Positions 19,386 through 26,242 of a DNA stretch of 64,000 nucleotides are shown piece by piece. A program made the translations under genes and the position numbers. Source of the DNA: Niastella sp966212235 (GTDB taxonomy: Bacteria > Bacteroidota > Bacteroidia > Chitinophagales > Chitinophagaceae); assembly GCA_966212235.1 (NCBI GenBank), contig CBIHPP010000006.1:310001-374000 (forward strand). Reading direction: 5' to 3'. Within the stretch, counting starts at the first letter, position 1, and the number at the start of each line of letters is the position of its first letter. Below the pieces are notes generated by a model, which did no database searches, was not told the DNA's origin, and worked only from the letters and a program-made list of their open reading frames with translations.

Positions 19386-20294
19386 TTATATTTTTGATTC
19401 ACCTATCTCTTTTGCTTCGCTTTTTATGATAAAAACAGCGGTTTGGGTGGGCTTTATGCCCGTACCATGTTGTATTGCGTATATTTTGGTGAATTCGGCG
19501 CCAAAAAACAGGATCAGGGATGAATAATACACCCATACAAGGATCACAATAATTGAACCGGCAGCCCCATATGTTAAACCAACATTTGATTTCCCGATAT
19601 ATAAACTGATCAGGAACTTACCCAACATAAAAAGCAAGGCAGTAAACGACGATCCTACGAATGCGTCTTTCCATTTAATAGTAGCATCGGGCAGTACTTT
19701 AAAGATGATGGCAAACAAGGTGGCAATAATGGCAAAGATCAATACCCAGTTCATTATATAAAACGCAACAATAGTAACACTTTTAAAATAGTGCAGTAAT
19801 TTCTCATTTAACAATTCCATTAAAGCATTAACGGTAAGCGATACCAGTAAAATAAACCCACAACTAATGACCAGTGAAAAAGAGATGAGGCGATTGGTTA
19901 TAAATTTTAACCAACCTTTTTTTGGCTTGGCGCGTATTGACCAGATATAATTGATTGAACCCTGAATTTCGGTGAATACACCGGTGGCGCCCAATATCAA
20001 TAAAACAATCCCTATTATAGCCGCCGTCACACTTTGCTGACTCTGCTGAAGATTGGCTATTATATTTTGTATCTGTTCGGCAGCGGCACTCCCAACTAAC
20101 AATTTTATTTGTCCATACAATTTCCCTTCTACCGCATCACGGCCCAGAAAAATACCGGCAAATGAAATAATGACAATGAGCATGGGCCCCAACGCAAAAA
20201 TGGTATAATACGATAGCGAAGCACTGAGTTTTATACAATTGTCGTCTATGAACTCAGAAACTGACTGTTTAAAGATTTTCCAGGTATTTGTCAT
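19386..20294 (-). CDS. YihY/UPF0761 family inner-membrane protein
   Basis: The 302-residue protein has six predicted membrane segments and the family markers LSASLSYYTIFALGPMLIVI near residue 25, then GATGVFTEIQGSINYIW, and YGAAGSIIVILVWVYYSSLI near residue 240. The family was once called ribonuclease BN; that activity belongs to another protein, so the function is unknown, with an envelope role suspected. The ATG at 20294 is chosen because MTNTWKIFKQ is a typical family start; longer in-frame starts add about 40 unrelated residues. Confidence 0.9.
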   Translation of the reverse strand: MTNTWKIFKQSVSEFIDDNCIKLSASLSYYTIFALGPMLIVIISFAGIFLGRDAVEGKLYGQIKLLVGSAAAEQIQNIIANLQQSQQSVTAAIIGIVLLILGATGVFTEIQGSINYIWSIRAKPKKGWLKFITNRLISFSLVISCGFILLVSLTVNALMELLNEKLLHYFKSVTIVAFYIMNWVLIFAIIATLFAIIFKVLPDATIKWKDAFVGSSFTALLFMLGKFLISLYIGKSNVGLTYGAAGSIIVILVWVYYSSLILFFGAEFTKIYAIQHGTGIKPTQTAVFIIKSEAKEIGESKI

Positions 20295-20493
20295 TATTCT
20301 AAAGATGATCATACAATGTAACTGTAAAAGAATGTTCCTGTACCAATGCAATATCACGGCAACCGTATAATGCGCAAAAAGTTCTACAACCTGACCGTAT
20401 TGTAAATAAAACAATTCTCAATCGGATGCCTTTTTATTCGTGGCAGTATATTTTTATTGATAAGGTATATTTCACCACCTAAAATTGTTCACC

Positions 20494-20640
20494 ATGAGAA
20501 GTATACTTTATCTTATCGCAGTGATTTTAATTGTAGGCTGGCTATTGGGCTTTTTTGTATACAGTGCTGGTGGCTTAATACATATTTTGATTGTACTGGC
20601 CGTTATATCACTTATACTTGGCTTAATGCGCAGCACTTAG
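20494..20640 (+). CDS. lmo0937-type small membrane protein (DUF5670-like)
   Basis: A 48-residue frame begins at the ATG at 20494: MRSILYLIAVILIVGWLLG, then FFVYSAGGLIHILIVLAVIS, ending ILGLMRST. Two hydrophobic helices separated by a Gly-Gly-Leu-Ile-His turn are diagnostic of the lmo0937 family, small membrane proteins often induced by stress. A strong terminator follows at 20677. Confidence 0.88.
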   Translation: MRSILYLIAVILIVGWLLGFFVYSAGGLIHILIVLAVISLILGLMRST

Positions 20641-20676
20641 TTATATTTTTCATATAGTAAGTAACAATTAAAACGC

Positions 20677-20708
20677 AGTCTCCCCGGCTAAGCCGGGGAG
20701 ACTTTTTG
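20677..20708 (+). terminator. Intrinsic terminator of the lmo0937-type gene
   Basis: A 12-bp stem (AGTCTCCCCGGC, 20677-20688, with its complement at 20692-20703) with a three-base loop is followed by TTTTTGTTT on the plus strand. Confidence 0.92.
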
Positions 20709-20747
20709 TTTGAATGCTATAATAGAAGTTGAAAATGGTATAAATGT

Positions 20748-20772
20748 AAAAAGGTCCCGATGCATCGGGACC
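20748..20772 (-). terminator. Intrinsic terminator of the leftward gene at 20809
   Basis: The sequence GGTCCCGATGCATCGGGACC (20753-20772) is a perfect 20-bp palindrome, followed on the minus strand by TTTTT (20752-20748). It lies 36 bp beyond the stop codon of the leftward gene. Confidence 0.88.
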
Positions 20773-20808
20773 AGGTATCACGTATGTATATATAATGGAA
20801 TAATTATG

Positions 20809-21159
20809 TTAGTTGATCATGAACTTTTCATTCCGTGCTTCCACATCCAGAATGAAATTATATACAAACGGATCGGCGAGGTTTCCACAACCGTCAATTA
20901 AAGTTCCTTTTACACCATCAGCTGTTTCTATTACATATAAAACCGCACTATCGTGGGGGTCAGAAAAACCTTCGAACCGGAATGAGGTAATTACCTTTAC
21001 TTCACCAGGGCCGTACAGTTTTCGGGTACTCGATGATTCAAGCCCTTCCCGGGTAGCTATAAAATCTTCTTTGTAACCGTCGTCTACCACCTTGCTCAAA
21101 CACGATACCATGCTTTGGATGTAAGGAGTTGACCTGTTATAATCTGTTTTCATTCCCAT
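20809..21159 (-). CDS. Conserved Bacteroidota protein of unknown function (FEGFSDPHDSAVLY family)
   Basis: The 116-residue soluble protein has a Lys/Gly-rich helix, then a beta segment with FRFEGFSDPHDSAVLYVIET followed by ADGVKGTLIDGCG. Short proteins with this motif are widespread in Bacteroidota. Some databases label them phosphoribosylpyrophosphate synthetase, but the PRPP synthetase fold and motifs are absent here and the label is likely propagated error. The two possible starts (21159 and 21153) differ by two residues. It is monocistronic with its own terminator, within a run of stress-type genes. Confidence 0.75.
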   Translation of the reverse strand: MGMKTDYNRSTPYIQSMVSCLSKVVDDGYKEDFIATREGLESSSTRKLYGPGEVKVITSFRFEGFSDPHDSAVLYVIETADGVKGTLIDGCGNLADPFVYNFILDVEARNEKFMIN

Positions 21160-21307
21160 TTATTTACTTACTCAATTACTTAGAAAAATTTTTGCCAGCA
21201 CATTTCCGCCCAATTTTCATCAAAAAGTGTATTTATTTCCCCACATGCATGCCATATTTCCCGTATATAATCAACAATTTGAATGGCTTATATACATATA
21301 AAACAAA

Positions 21308-21336
21308 CAGGCCAGGTAAACGATATACCCGGCCTG
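21308..21336 (-). terminator. Probable terminator of the DUF2383 gene
   Basis: The arms CAGGCC (21308-21313) and GGCCTG (21331-21336), with further inner AGGT/ACC pairing, form a hairpin. Read leftward it is followed by TTTGTTTTAT. It lies about 40 bp past the stop of the leftward gene at 21375. Confidence 0.65.
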
Positions 21337-21374
21337 CGTTTTTGCTCTACAGTACTAAAGCCACTATTTTGTAA

Positions 21375-21842
21375 TTATCTGGTTATTTCGTGCATATCCC
21401 TGTATCTCTTGATCATGTCGTGCGCATTTCTCAGCGACGCTTTCTGACTTGTAATTAACTGCGTAATATCTGTTGGCAGTGGAGCATCAGCTGTCAGCGC
21501 ATCTTCATACGCTCTTTGAGCGGCATCTTCACCATATTCACAGGAAGCCAGCAAGGCATGTCTGTCCTTACCCGTAAACATATCCTTAACATTCATCCAG
21601 GCACGGTAAATTTTACCTGCTGCCGTTGTACCGGTTGCAGGTTCGCCGCCTAATCTACCTACCTGCGAGGTAAGTTCAATTGCATATTGCCGGCTTTCAT
21701 CTGCCAGTCGTTCAAATATGGTTCTTAAATCAACATCTACAATTTTTGTATCTTCTGCAGCTCTTGTATAGCCTGCAGTACGATCATTATTGATTTTAAT
21801 GAGATCGTTTAATACTTCAATTACTTCTTTATTCTGTGCCAT
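21375..21842 (-). CDS. PA2169-type four-helix-bundle protein (DUF2383)
   Basis: The 155-residue protein begins with VIEVLNDLIKINNDRTAGY and contains IFERLADESRQYAIELTSQV and LLASCEYGEDAAQRAYEDAL, the markers of the DUF2383 family: ferritin-like four-helix bundles with conserved acidic/His positions. Family members accompany stress and desiccation genes; no reaction is established. The ATG at 21842 begins the conserved region. Its neighbours (lmo0937-type, DUF6496, DUF892) are of the same stress class. Confidence 0.9.
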   Translation of the reverse strand: MAQNKEVIEVLNDLIKINNDRTAGYTRAAEDTKIVDVDLRTIFERLADESRQYAIELTSQVGRLGGEPATGTTAAGKIYRAWMNVKDMFTGKDRHALLASCEYGEDAAQRAYEDALTADAPLPTDITQLITSQKASLRNAHDMIKRYRDMHEITR

Positions 21843-22201
21843 ATTATCACATTTTAAGTTTGCTAATAGTTAATACATTTTCCATACAACGTGAGGCATC
21901 AAACGTAATTGCTTCAAATTTGCTGTTACTATATACTAAGGGTAATGCAGCAAGCGAAATGCAAACACCTTTGATAGCATTACGTTCGTATAAAACGTTA
22001 CTATAGCTATTAAAAAACTATTCCCATCTGTTTTACAGGCTACTATGAAAAAAATCTATATTGAATGGGAAACCACTTCTACATTTTACTAAGTCATTGT
22101 CAACAAACTACATTCTATAAACACAATTATCGACTGGTGGCATGGGAATTTGCGCCACTATAAGTGTATTTATAATTCAACAATTTTAAAATGATTTACT
22201 T
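21843..22201. other. Divergent intergenic region between DUF2383 and DUF6496 genes
   Basis: There is no supported gene. At 22044-22059 a sequence TATGA-A6-TCTAT resembles the GTAGA-N6-TCTAC palindrome with the same spacing but with weak arms, so it is only a possible degenerate copy. TGGCAT at 22138 followed by TTTGC at 22149 resembles a sigma-54 promoter but has 11 rather than 10 bases between GG and GC. Confidence 0.4.
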
Positions 22202-22474
22202 ATGGCCAAATATTCAAAAAAAGCGGAGAAAACAGTTGAGAGTGCCATGCGCCGCAAGAAAAAAGGAACGTTGACCAGTGGCAGAAGCGGTAAAAAAGTA
22301 ACCAGTCGCAAACAGGCTATTGCCATCGCATTATCAGAAGCCAGGAAAAAAGGCGCTAAAGTTCCTGCACCCAAAAAAAAGAAAAGCGCTAAGAAAAGCG
22401 TGGCGAAAAAAAGGGTGGCTAAGAAAAAGGGAACGAAGAAATCGGCAACAAGAAGAAAAGCAGGTAGCAGGTAA
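22202..22474 (+). CDS. DUF6496 protein with a lysine-rich histone-like tail
   Basis: The 90-residue protein has an N-terminal DUF6496 module (MAKYSKKAEKTVESAMRRKK, then SGRSGKKVTSRKQAIAIALS, then EARKKGAKVP) and a C-terminal tail of almost only Lys, Ala, Arg and Ser, like bacterial histone H1 (Hc1) tails. It probably binds DNA or RNA; this is inferred from charge, as no DUF6496 function is established. The ATG at 22202 is the only sensible start. A topoisomerase IB gene lies 450 bp downstream on the other strand. Confidence 0.88.
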   Translation: MAKYSKKAEKTVESAMRRKKKGTLTSGRSGKKVTSRKQAIAIALSEARKKGAKVPAPKKKKSAKKSVAKKRVAKKKGTKKSATRRKAGSR

Positions 22475-22481
22475 AAGCAGC

Positions 22482-22502
22482 TTCAAGCTACAAGCCGCAA
22501 GC
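22482..22502. repeat. Heptamer array (three 7-bp units) after a stop codon
   Basis: The units TTCAAGC, TACAAGC and CGCAAGC follow each other, starting 8 bp after the DUF6496 stop codon. The 18 bp aagctacaagccgcaagc recur downstream of the AraC-type gene at 26207-26238, in the same orientation relative to the upstream gene. Confidence 0.65.
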
Positions 22503-22597
22503 AAAAAAGCAATCCCAGAACCTACCTGTTACATGCTATTTTCCTTTCACGGGGATTTGCCATTGACAATTCACCAATTACCCGATAAAAAAGTCTG

Positions 22598-22636
22598 GAA
22601 TAAAATTGCACCCTAACCGGTGCAATAGTGTTCCGG
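22598..22636 (+). terminator. Probable terminator of the DUF6496 gene
   Basis: The arms ATTGCACC (22605-22612) and GGTGCAAT (22619-22626) pair perfectly around CTAACC; a second GGAA/TTCC pairing extends the stem outward across an internal loop. Downstream sequence is T-rich (CTTTTGTCTTTTTTG). It lies 120 bp after the gene. Confidence 0.55.
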
Positions 22637-22718
22637 GCTTTTGTCTTTTTTGTAAGATCTTGCAAGTTCTCATCTTACCTCATTGTTGACGGCCCAACCA
22701 CTTATACAAAATAAAAAA

Positions 22719-22738
22719 CCCGATGTAGAAACATCGGG
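22719..22738 (-). terminator. Intrinsic terminator of the topoisomerase IB gene
   Basis: The stem CCCGATGT/ACATCGGG with an AGAA loop is followed, read leftward, by TTTTTT. It lies about 190 bp past the topoisomerase stop. Confidence 0.82.
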
Positions 22739-22929
22739 AGTCCTTGGTTAAGGCCTGATTTGTAGCGTAAGTTTATAATGAGTTTATAAAGTCAAATTTT
22801 TTACCGGCTTCTGACGCTTTCTTGCCTATGCTTTTTCATCGCCGGATACATATATATTTTTATAAAAACTATGCCTAAAATTTTAAACGGGAACAATTTG
22901 CATCTGTAGAAAATAGTTCCCATAATAGA

Positions 22930-24018
22930 TTAACTTTTGTGGAATGACTGTAGAATTTTCATCAAAATCTGCTCATCTGAGTGTAATCCGGTCTTCTCAT
23001 CGGGTTTTTCCAGTTCATCCAGCCCTGCCAGGTATTTATTCAGGTTATTTTCCTCGTATAAAGCTATCAGCCCGGGATGTACGTAATATTTCTTACAAAC
23101 CGTGCGGGTATTACCCAACTTTAGGCTTACCTCATCCAATGCAGCCACAATATTTTTTTTATTTTCTGCAGCCGTTATGGCTTCCCCTATCGAATTCAGC
23201 GACCGTAGCAGATTCAGCGAACCGGCCCAGGTCCTGAAATCCTTTGAGGTAAAGTCCTGCCCAGTGGTTTCCTTTATATAACTGTTTATCATGCCCGAAT
23301 CAATAGGTTGGCGATTACCTTCCTCATCATAATACTGAAATAATTCTTTCCCGGGTATTTCACGACAATGTTGAACAATACGGGCAAGCCGTTTACTTTT
23401 GAGCGTTATATCATGGTTAACGCCTTTTTTACCGGTAAAGGAGAACCTGATGGTAGAACCGGTAATAGCCACATGATTATCTTTCAAAGTAGTAATACCA
23501 TGTGAACCATTCTGTTTTTCATACTCACCGCTGCCTACCCTTATATAAGTACGCTCCATTAGGCTGATAACAGTGGCGATCACTTTTGTAGCTGTTAAGC
23601 TTTTTTGATTTAGATCAATCTCCAATCGGCTTCGCAAAGCGGGTAATGCTTTTCCAAATTCATATAAGCGGTGAAATTTAGTTTCATTACGTAAAACTGA
23701 CCACAAAGGATGGTAACGGTATTGTTTACGTTTACGCAGATCCATGCCGGTTGCCTGTATATGGCCATTGGGCAAAGCGCATATCCATACTGATGTCCAG
23801 GAGGGTGGAATGGCCAGGCTGCGAATCCTTTTAATATCTTCTTTTTTGTTTAGCGGTTTGCCCTCGAACATATACATATACCCTCGTCCTTTCTTGTAGC
23901 GAACAATGCCAGGTTGTGCATCTGACACATAAACAAGATCGGCCAGGGTAGCAGCTTTTGCATAATCCCGGTGTATTTTTAAAAATTGCCTGTGCGTCAC
24001 TTTTGTCAATGGCTCCAT
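22930..24018 (-). CDS. DNA topoisomerase IB (poxvirus/eukaryotic type)
   Basis: Type IB enzymes nick one DNA strand through a 3'-phosphotyrosine and relax supercoils of both signs without ATP. The 362-residue protein has the N-terminal domain IPPSWTSVWICALPNGHIQA (about 70-89) and all catalytic positions: Arg160 in YIRVGSGEY, Lys179 in TLKDNHV, Arg262 in SKDFRTWAG, and the nucleophile Tyr312 in CKKYYVHP. LGNT precedes the nucleophile region, as usual in bacterial members. It lies 5 bp after the iron-permease-like gene, so they form an operon. These enzymes are scattered in bacteria and often sit with stress genes. Confidence 0.95.
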   Translation of the reverse strand: MEPLTKVTHRQFLKIHRDYAKAATLADLVYVSDAQPGIVRYKKGRGYMYMFEGKPLNKKEDIKRIRSLAIPPSWTSVWICALPNGHIQATGMDLRKRKQYRYHPLWSVLRNETKFHRLYEFGKALPALRSRLEIDLNQKSLTATKVIATVISLMERTYIRVGSGEYEKQNGSHGITTLKDNHVAITGSTIRFSFTGKKGVNHDITLKSKRLARIVQHCREIPGKELFQYYDEEGNRQPIDSGMINSYIKETTGQDFTSKDFRTWAGSLNLLRSLNSIGEAITAAENKKNIVAALDEVSLKLGNTRTVCKKYYVHPGLIALYEENNLNKYLAGLDELEKPDEKTGLHSDEQILMKILQSFHKS

Positions 24019-24023
24019 TACCG

Positions 24024-24488
24024 TCAGGTTTTACTTCGCTTTTTGAATTCATGTATATTTTTCGCTTCATTTAATGAATGCGAACTGCTTACATCATTTT
24101 CCTTCTCTGCCAGGTCGGCCAGTTTTGTGTAAAATTTTTTGATCTTGTCCAACTCTTCATCGGTCAGGTCTTCAATATCGATCAGGCGGTTGCTCGCTTT
24201 TTCACTACATGCTATTAATTCGTTCAGTTTCAGCTGAATGGCTATCGTGTCTTTATTCTGGGATTGTTGAATGATAAACACCATTAAAAATGTAACAATG
24301 GTGGTGCCGGTATTAATTACCAGTTGCCAGGTATCGGAGAATCCAAATATGGGCCCGGTTACAGCCCAAATGATCACTATGGTTAAGGCGGTGATAAAAG
24401 CCATTGGCGAACCGGTTGCCTTCGTTACTTTATTCGACATTTTCCCGAACAGCAATGAGAGTCTGTTCTTCTTTTTTTTCGTTCGCAT
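24024..24488 (-). CDS. Low-affinity iron permease family membrane protein
   Basis: The 154-residue protein has two membrane helices in the first 75 residues (AFITALTIVIIWAVTGPIFG, then NTGTTIVTFLMVFIIQQSQN) and a soluble helical tail with AIQLKLNELI. The motif of a Trp-Gly/Thr-Pro helix followed by NTGTTIVTFLMVFLIQ is characteristic of PF04120. Yeast Fet4 relatives import iron, but small bacterial members probably do not act alone as transporters. It is first in a two-gene operon with topoisomerase IB (5-bp gap). Confidence 0.9.
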   Translation of the reverse strand: MRTKKKKNRLSLLFGKMSNKVTKATGSPMAFITALTIVIIWAVTGPIFGFSDTWQLVINTGTTIVTFLMVFIIQQSQNKDTIAIQLKLNELIACSEKASNRLIDIEDLTDEELDKIKKFYTKLADLAEKENDVSSSHSLNEAKNIHEFKKRSKT

Positions 24489-24552
24489 AACTTTAAATAT
24501 TTAGAGATAGCAGGAATTGAGATCCTGTGCTAAGGGAGAGGAGAGGATGGGC

Positions 24553-24582
24553 AAAAAAAAGTCAGGCCAGGAATGGCCCGAC
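24553..24582 (-). terminator. Intrinsic terminator of the DUF892 gene
   Basis: A 9-bp stem (24561-24569 with 24574-24582, one G-T pair) with a GGAA loop is followed, read leftward, by eight T residues (24560-24553). It is 115 bp downstream of the gene ending at 24698. Confidence 0.82.
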
Positions 24583-24697
24583 ACCAGTAGACCTTAAAAA
24601 ACCCCTAAATCTATAACCAGAACTAAAAAAGTTATACCAGCCAGTCTGTTTGGGGCTATGTAATGCTGTTTTTAATGAATTATTAATAACGTTCATC

Positions 24698-25303
24698 CTA
24701 CTGTCCTTCTCCTTCATTCCCTTCTTCAGAAGCTCCTTGCTCATTTATGCCGCTTTCTGCAATACTGGTCAACAGTTCGTCTGTTTCCTTTTCTTCCATT
24801 AATGTTTCAGCCAGCACTTCGGCAATATTGTTCATACCAATCGTTTTCGCCAGTTGTACCAGACTGCCGTAAGTGGCAATTTCATAATGTTCTACTTTTT
24901 GTGCAGCCATAATAAGTGCTACATCGCGGGTGGCAGATTCTTCCTCAGTATCTTCAATGATCTGCTGTGCTTCTTTAACCAGTCCATCCATGGCCTCACA
25001 TTTCTTTGCTTTAGCGGTTTCGCCCATCATTCTGAACACTTCTTCCAAACGGCTTACATGTTCTTCTGTGGCTGCCTGATGATCGCCAAAGGCATCGGCC
25101 AGTTCTTCAGAAGTAGCTGCCTTTTGCATTTTGGGTAATTCTTTAACAAGATGCTTTTCAGCCCAATAAATATCCTGTAACTCTTCAATAAAAAACTTTT
25201 TTAGCAATGACCGATTATCCATTTTACCCGCAGGTGATCTACTACTACTCTTATTCGTAGTCCTCGTAGATCCGTGATTTTTTGAACCCTTCGATCTTTC
25301 CAT
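24698..25303 (-). CDS. YciE/YciF ferritin-like stress protein (DUF892)
   Basis: The 201-residue protein has a Ser/Lys-rich N-terminal tail (1-30) and the DUF892 four-helix bundle beginning LLKKFFIEELQDIYWAEKHL, with DAFGDHQAATEEHVSRLEEV, QKVEHYEIATYGSLVQLA and ETLMEEKETDELL. The conserved Glu/His pairs of the bundle are a likely di-metal site. YciF relatives are induced by osmotic and envelope stress; the exact reaction is unknown. The C-terminus is acidic and low-complexity. It is divergent from the flavin-barrel gene at 25498, and both flank the palindrome at 25393. Confidence 0.92.
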   Translation of the reverse strand: MERSKGSKNHGSTRTTNKSSSRSPAGKMDNRSLLKKFFIEELQDIYWAEKHLVKELPKMQKAATSEELADAFGDHQAATEEHVSRLEEVFRMMGETAKAKKCEAMDGLVKEAQQIIEDTEEESATRDVALIMAAQKVEHYEIATYGSLVQLAKTIGMNNIAEVLAETLMEEKETDELLTSIAESGINEQGASEEGNEGEGQ

Positions 25304-25392
25304 AACGCATTGTTTTGTGGTGATAAAAACGGATTATACCGAAAAGGATGAAAATCAAATGCCACGATTGCGGGTAGGAAGGTTAAGCATGT

Positions 25393-25408
25393 GTAGAAAA
25401 AAATCTAC
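25393..25408. promoter_or_regulatory. Palindromic element GTAGA-N6-TCTAC, copy 3
   Basis: The arms GTAGA and TCTAC flank six A bases, and the 20-bp string 25391-25410 is identical to 19342-19361. It is centred about 97 bp from both divergent start codons (DUF892 at 25303 and the gene at 25498), so it could serve both. Confidence 0.5.
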
Positions 25409-25497
25409 GTGAAGCCCGTTTTAACACCGCATCGGGTACATTCTGTTACTGGTATTTGTTTTGAACTTTAACTTATTCTAATCTAAAACACACACAT

Positions 25498-26019
25498 ATG
25501 AAAGCCACTAACAGTATACCTTTTTTACAGGATAAAATACAGGGAATAGGCAGTGCGTTGTTTTATAATTTAGGCGGAGGCGTGTTAAAATTCCCTACTA
25601 CCATCGTATCTGTTTTAAAAGTAGATGAAGTAGCTAATATCTGGTTTTTTACCAACCGGCCTGAGCAGCAGCTGAATGAGTTTGACCGGGAGTTTCCGGC
25701 CCACATGCAATTTTATCGCAAAGGCAAGGGCTATTACCTGCAAATAATTGGTAAAGCTTATATTGTAAATGACCCCGAAGAATTAAATGCCCTGGTAGGG
25801 CTGCCCGATGAAGTAAAAGCAAAAGCTTTTAAAGAAATGGTTTTGATAAAAGTCAAAATCGGCAGCGCGAAATATTATTTAAATCAACCCCGGTTTGCCT
25901 ACAAACATAACCTGTTAGGACTTTTGAACCGTTTTTATACCTGGCTATTTAGAGAACCTGCCCGGCAGGAACCTTATGTATTTCAGCCCCTGGCACGTTT
26001 GGGATTAAGCACTATGTGA
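25498..26019 (+). CDS. Flavin split-barrel protein (pyridoxamine 5'-phosphate oxidase-like stress protein)
   Basis: The 173-residue soluble protein has the split-barrel core of general stress protein 26-like flavoproteins: strands ALFYNLGGGVLKFPTTIVSV, VDEVANIWFFTNRP, HMQFYRKGKGYYLQIIGKAY and a helix with LPDEVKAKAFKEMVLIKVKI. These proteins bind FMN or F420-like flavins and are linked to oxidative stress; the substrate is unknown. The C-terminal 40 residues (LLNRFYTWLFREPARQEPYV) form a short aromatic helix. The gene is divergent from DUF892. Confidence 0.75.
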   Translation: MKATNSIPFLQDKIQGIGSALFYNLGGGVLKFPTTIVSVLKVDEVANIWFFTNRPEQQLNEFDREFPAHMQFYRKGKGYYLQIIGKAYIVNDPEELNALVGLPDEVKAKAFKEMVLIKVKIGSAKYYLNQPRFAYKHNLLGLLNRFYTWLFREPARQEPYVFQPLARLGLSTM

Positions 26020-26040
26020 TAATTGATGGAAGAGTCGCTC

Positions 26041-26076
26041 AAAAAAAACCCTACAAAGCATTCGCTCCGCAGGGTT
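26041..26076 (-). terminator. Probable terminator for the leftward AraC-type gene
   Basis: The arms AACCCT (26047-26052) and AGGGTT (26071-26076), with a GC-rich loop, are followed leftward by a run of T (complement of A8 at 26041-26048). The distance from the gene end (about 170 bp) makes the assignment tentative. Confidence 0.5.
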
Positions 26077-26112
26077 GTTACTGCACGCCGACTTAGGGAA
26101 CGAGAGGTGAGA

Positions 26113-26151
26113 ATAATTTGCTAATATGATAATTCGATTATGTGATAATTG
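26113..26151. repeat. Short periodic GATAAT-type array between convergent genes
   Basis: Units TAAT, GATAATTC, GATTATGT and GATAATTG follow each other with an 8-9 bp period. The array resembles 11710-11736, and a single GATAATTGATGG stretch also follows the stop at 26017-26019. Non-coding. Confidence 0.55.
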
Positions 26152-26206
26152 AAAGGCAGGTTACCTCTTTTCACACGGCCCTGCTAAAAATTTCTTACTG
26201 CCTTTC

Positions 26207-26238
26207 GCTTGCAGCTTGCGGCTTGTAGCTTGCGGCTT
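26207..26238. repeat. Heptamer array GCTTGNN, 4.6 copies
   Basis: The units GCTTGCA, GCTTGCG, GCTTGTA, GCTTGCG and GCTT follow each other without gaps, ending 5 bp from the stop codon of the leftward AraC-type gene. Read from that gene it matches the array after the DUF6496 gene (shared 18 bp). Confidence 0.7.
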
Positions 26239-26242
26239 TTTC

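Larger units (their letters stand above)
22503..22929. other. Convergent intergenic region with hairpins
   Basis: There is no supported gene between the DUF6496 gene and the end of the topoisomerase gene. It holds the hairpins at 22598-22636 and 22719-22738, plus an inverted repeat GTAAGAT/ATCTTAC around 22651-22677. The rest is AT-rich and featureless. Confidence 0.6.

Noticed and set aside
19386..20294. Naming this gene ribonuclease BN
   Set aside because: The membrane protein family (YihY) was wrongly linked to RNase BN; the true enzyme is a metallo-beta-lactamase-fold protein.
20809..21159. Naming this gene phosphoribosylpyrophosphate synthetase
   Set aside because: The protein is 116 residues and lacks the PRPP-binding and ATP-binding motifs; the label sometimes seen for relatives seems to be an annotation error.
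22138..22153. Sigma-54-like site TGGCAT with TTTGC before the DUF6496 gene, and similar GGYAY-N5-TTT sequences before tamB, DUF892 and the gene at 25498
   Set aside because: All lack GC at exactly 10 bp from GG, the most conserved feature. Similar strings occur in AT-rich sequence elsewhere (for example near 47063), so they look like background.
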